DNA from: Pseudomonadota bacterium
GTDB lineage: Bacteria > Pseudomonadota > Gammaproteobacteria > Burkholderiales > Ferrovaceae
NCBI GenBank assembly: GCA_028873535.1
Contig: JAGWIJ010000014.1
Span: 1-41,741 of the forward strand
Direction of reading: 5' to 3'
DNA length: 41,741 nucleotides
The notes below the pieces were generated by a model, which did not search any database, was not told the origin of the DNA, and was given only the letters and a program-made list of their open reading frames with translations. This document shows positions 40,125 to 41,741 of this stretch, one piece after another. A program made the translations under genes and the position numbers. How positions within the stretch are numbered: position 1 is the first letter of the stretch; each line of letters begins with the position of its first letter.

Positions 40125-41741
40125 ATGCAGCACACTGAAGACGGGCAACGCGCCGCGCGCCGGATGCGGCTCGCCGTGGTGCTGTCGCTGCTGCTGCATG
40201 CGATGGTGCTGGTGCTGCATTTTCGCGCGGAGGAAGCCGGCGTCAGCAGTGAAGGACTGGCCGGCGCCCCGGGCGCGCAGGAGCTCACCGAATTGACGGT
40301 GACCCTGTCGATTCAACCACCGGTCGCCGCCACCACCGCCAGCAAAGCAACGGCGCCGGTGGCGCGTGCCACGGCCCCGGGTGGCCAGGCCATGCTGGCC
40401 GCCAGCAACACCCCGGCTGCGCCGGCCTTGCGCGCGCCCGCCCCGCCAGCGTCGACGCCGATGCCGCCCCGCCCGGCCACGATGCAGCCGACCAGGCCGG
40501 CACTGGCGGCGCCGACTGCTTCGCGCCACGCCACGGCGCCCCATCTGGCACCCAGTCCAAAGAACCCGCCGCCCGTCGCGGCGCGACCTGCGCGCGCTGG
40601 GAGCAGTCCGGCGGCCCGGCCGCCGGCGCCAAAGCCGTCCCCGCCCCGGCCGCCTCTGCCCATGGCCAAGCCCCAGCCGCGCGCGGCACCGCCGCTGCCC
40701 AAGCGGCCACAGCACCAGCGCCAGCGCCCGGTCAAGGCGCCGCCGGTGATGACCCAGGAGGCGCGCGAGGAAATGCCGCTGCTGATGCCCAAACCCGCCG
40801 AGGGCGGCGGCAAGGGAATGCCGACGCCGGAGCGCGATCAGGCAGAACGCGATCAGGCTCTGGAGGCAGCGCGACAGGCTGAACAGGAACGCATCGACCT
40901 CGCTTTGCAAGCCGAGATCGAAAGAATCCGCCAGCAGATCCAGGACACGCGCCAGCGCGAGGCGGCGGAACGCGAGGCACGCGAGGCCGCACTGGCAGAA
41001 GCCAACCGGACTGCCGACGCCCGGCGCGCCGCCGATGAACGCGCCGAGACCGACCGGCGCGCCCTGGCCGAATCGGCGCGCAACGCGGCTGCCGAGCGCG
41101 CCCAACGTGAGCAGGACGAACGCGACGCCGAGCGCGAAGCCGCGCTGGAGCGCAGCCGGCAGTCACGCGCGGCGCGGGCCCAACAGGAACAGGCCGAGCG
41201 CGAAGCCGATGCGGCGGCGCTCGCGGCTGCCAACACACGAGCGCAGCAGGAAGCCGATCAGCGTGCCTTCGACGAGAGCCAGCGGCGCGACAAGCGCGCT
41301 GCCGAGCTTGCTGCCAAGCAGGCCGCGGAAGCTGCGGCGACCCAGCAGGCGGCCGAAGCGGCAGCGCGCCAGGCGGCTGAAACCACTGCGCGCCAGCTTG
41401 CCGAAGCGACAGCCGCCCGGCAGGCCAGCGAGGCGGCTGCCGCTGCCGCTGCCGCAAAGCAGGCTGCCGATACCGCCGCCGCGAGGCAGGCCGCCGAGGC
41501 CGCTGCTGCAAAGCTGGCCGCCGAGGCCGCTGCTGCAAAGCAGGCCGCCGAGGCCACTGCTGCGAAGCAGGCCGCCGACGCTGCCGCCGCCAAGCAGGCC
41601 GCTGAGGCCGCTGCTGCGAAGCAGGCCGCCGAGGCCGCTGCTGCGAAGCAGGCCGCCGACGCCGCTGCTGCGAAGCAGGCCGCCGACGCCGCTGCTGCGA
41701 AGCAGGCCGCCGACGCCGCTGCTGCGAAGCAGGCCGCCGAA
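40125..41741 (+). CDS. TonB/TolA-like envelope protein, 3' end outside window
   Basis: The frame is open from ATG 40125 to the window end (539 codons), with no stop. An N-terminal span (about 15-33, RLAVVLSLLLHAMVLVLHF) contains S-x3-H (S21, H25), the motif by which TonB and TolA contact ExbD or TolR in the inner membrane. A proline-rich stretch (about 60-215) follows, typical of TonB, then a charged coiled coil (EAARQAEQERIDLALQAEIERIRQQIQDTRQRE) and an Ala-Lys-Gln-Glu repeat array, typical of TolA. The C-terminal domain that would decide TonB or TolA is not in the window. The combination of both midsections is unusual. Confidence 0.72.
   Translation, partial: MQHTEDGQRAARRMRLAVVLSLLLHAMVLVLHFRAEEAGVSSEGLAGAPGAQELTELTVTLSIQPPVAATTASKATAPVARATAPGGQAMLAASNTPAAPALRAPAPPASTPMPPRPATMQPTRPALAAPTASRHATAPHLAPSPKNPPPVAARPARAGSSPAARPPAPKPSPPRPPLPMAKPQPRAAPPLPKRPQHQRQRPVKAPPVMTQEAREEMPLLMPKPAEGGGKGMPTPERDQAERDQALEAARQAEQERIDLALQAEIERIRQQIQDTRQREAAEREAREAALAEANRTADARRAADERAETDRRALAESARNAAAERAQREQDERDAEREAALERSRQSRAARAQQEQAEREADAAALAAANTRAQQEADQRAFDESQRRDKRAAELAAKQAAEAAATQQAAEAAARQAAETTARQLAEATAARQASEAAAAAAAAKQAADTAAARQAAEAAAAKLAAEAAAAKQAAEATAAKQAADAAAAKQAAEAAAAKQAAEAAAAKQAADAAAAKQAADAAAAKQAADAAAAKQAAE
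41475..41741. repeat. 27-bp tandem repeat array in the TonB/TolA-like gene
   Basis: At least nine tandem units of 27 bases encoding A-A-A-K-Q-A-A-E/D-A. Units starting at 41637, 41664 and 41691 are identical; earlier ones differ by one or a few bases. It continues past the window end. Being in phase with codons, copy-number change would alter arm length without frameshift. Confidence 0.9.

Noticed and set aside
39855..41105. N-terminal extension of the HAD phosphatase giving 645 residues
   Set aside because: The extra part is antisense to the TonB-like gene and low-complexity; the HAD motif I begins just after ATG 39854.
1..41741. tRNA, rRNA, CRISPR array, insertion sequence or phage genes
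   Set aside because: I looked for cloverleaf-like tRNA sequence, regular spaced repeats, transposase motifs and phage proteins and found none.

Overview
The window is GC-rich, gene-dense chromosomal DNA of a gammaproteobacterium. The diagnostic gene orders are lptD-surA-pdxA-rsmA, amgK-murU, pepP-ubiH-ubiI(visC), and hemA-prfA-prmC. The exact genus cannot be read from the sequence; the overall style recalls deep-branching, high-GC gammaproteobacteria (Xanthomonadales/Nevskiales-like or similar). I see no rRNA, tRNA, insertion sequence, prophage or CRISPR array.

1-12.6 kb: the 3' part of a ygjP-type metalloprotease converges on a minus-strand lptD-surA-pdxA-rsmA operon (LPS export, outer-membrane chaperone, vitamin B6, 16S rRNA methylation). 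Divergent from lptD is a plus-strand run of amgK-murU (cell-wall recycling), pepP, ubiH, ubiI/visC (ubiquinone ring hydroxylation) and a dsbC-like disulfide isomerase. 12.6-15.2 kb: mltA (minus) lies head to head with a 36-residue membrane protein, followed by apaG (minus) and rpe (plus). 15.2-21.5 kb: trpE, then a lipoprotein alpha/beta hydrolase, an OmpW-like porin and an SDR, then trpG and a glycerophosphodiester phosphodiesterase; trpE and trpG are thus separated by about 3.5 kb. 21.5-27 kb: a VOC protein and a small exported protein (minus), a CarH/LitR-type MerR regulator with cobalamin-binding motifs, then hemA-prfA-prmC and the monothiol glutaredoxin gene grxD. 27-32.1 kb: two uncharacterised membrane proteins (one a long coiled coil), an OmpR-type response regulator and its histidine kinase, and an exported protein of unknown function.

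32.1-34.6 kb: a LysR regulator divergent from pirin and a WrbA/flavodoxin-like gene, with a LysR-type palindrome between them. 34.6-39.9 kb: a tightly packed minus-strand operon of an MtnX-like HAD phosphatase, class III aminotransferase, alpha/beta hydrolase, acyl carrier protein, FabF-like ketosynthase and MipA-like outer-membrane protein. This is the best candidate for an undescribed pathway. 40.1 kb to the end: a TonB/TolA-like protein, open at the window edge, whose 3' part is a 27-bp tandem repeat array.

Notable details: pdxA has no ATG/GTG/TTG that keeps its conserved N terminus and probably starts at CTG; most convergent gene pairs end in a shared GC-rich hairpin that carries one or both stop codons; and the B12-type regulator sits directly upstream of the tetrapyrrole gene hemA.
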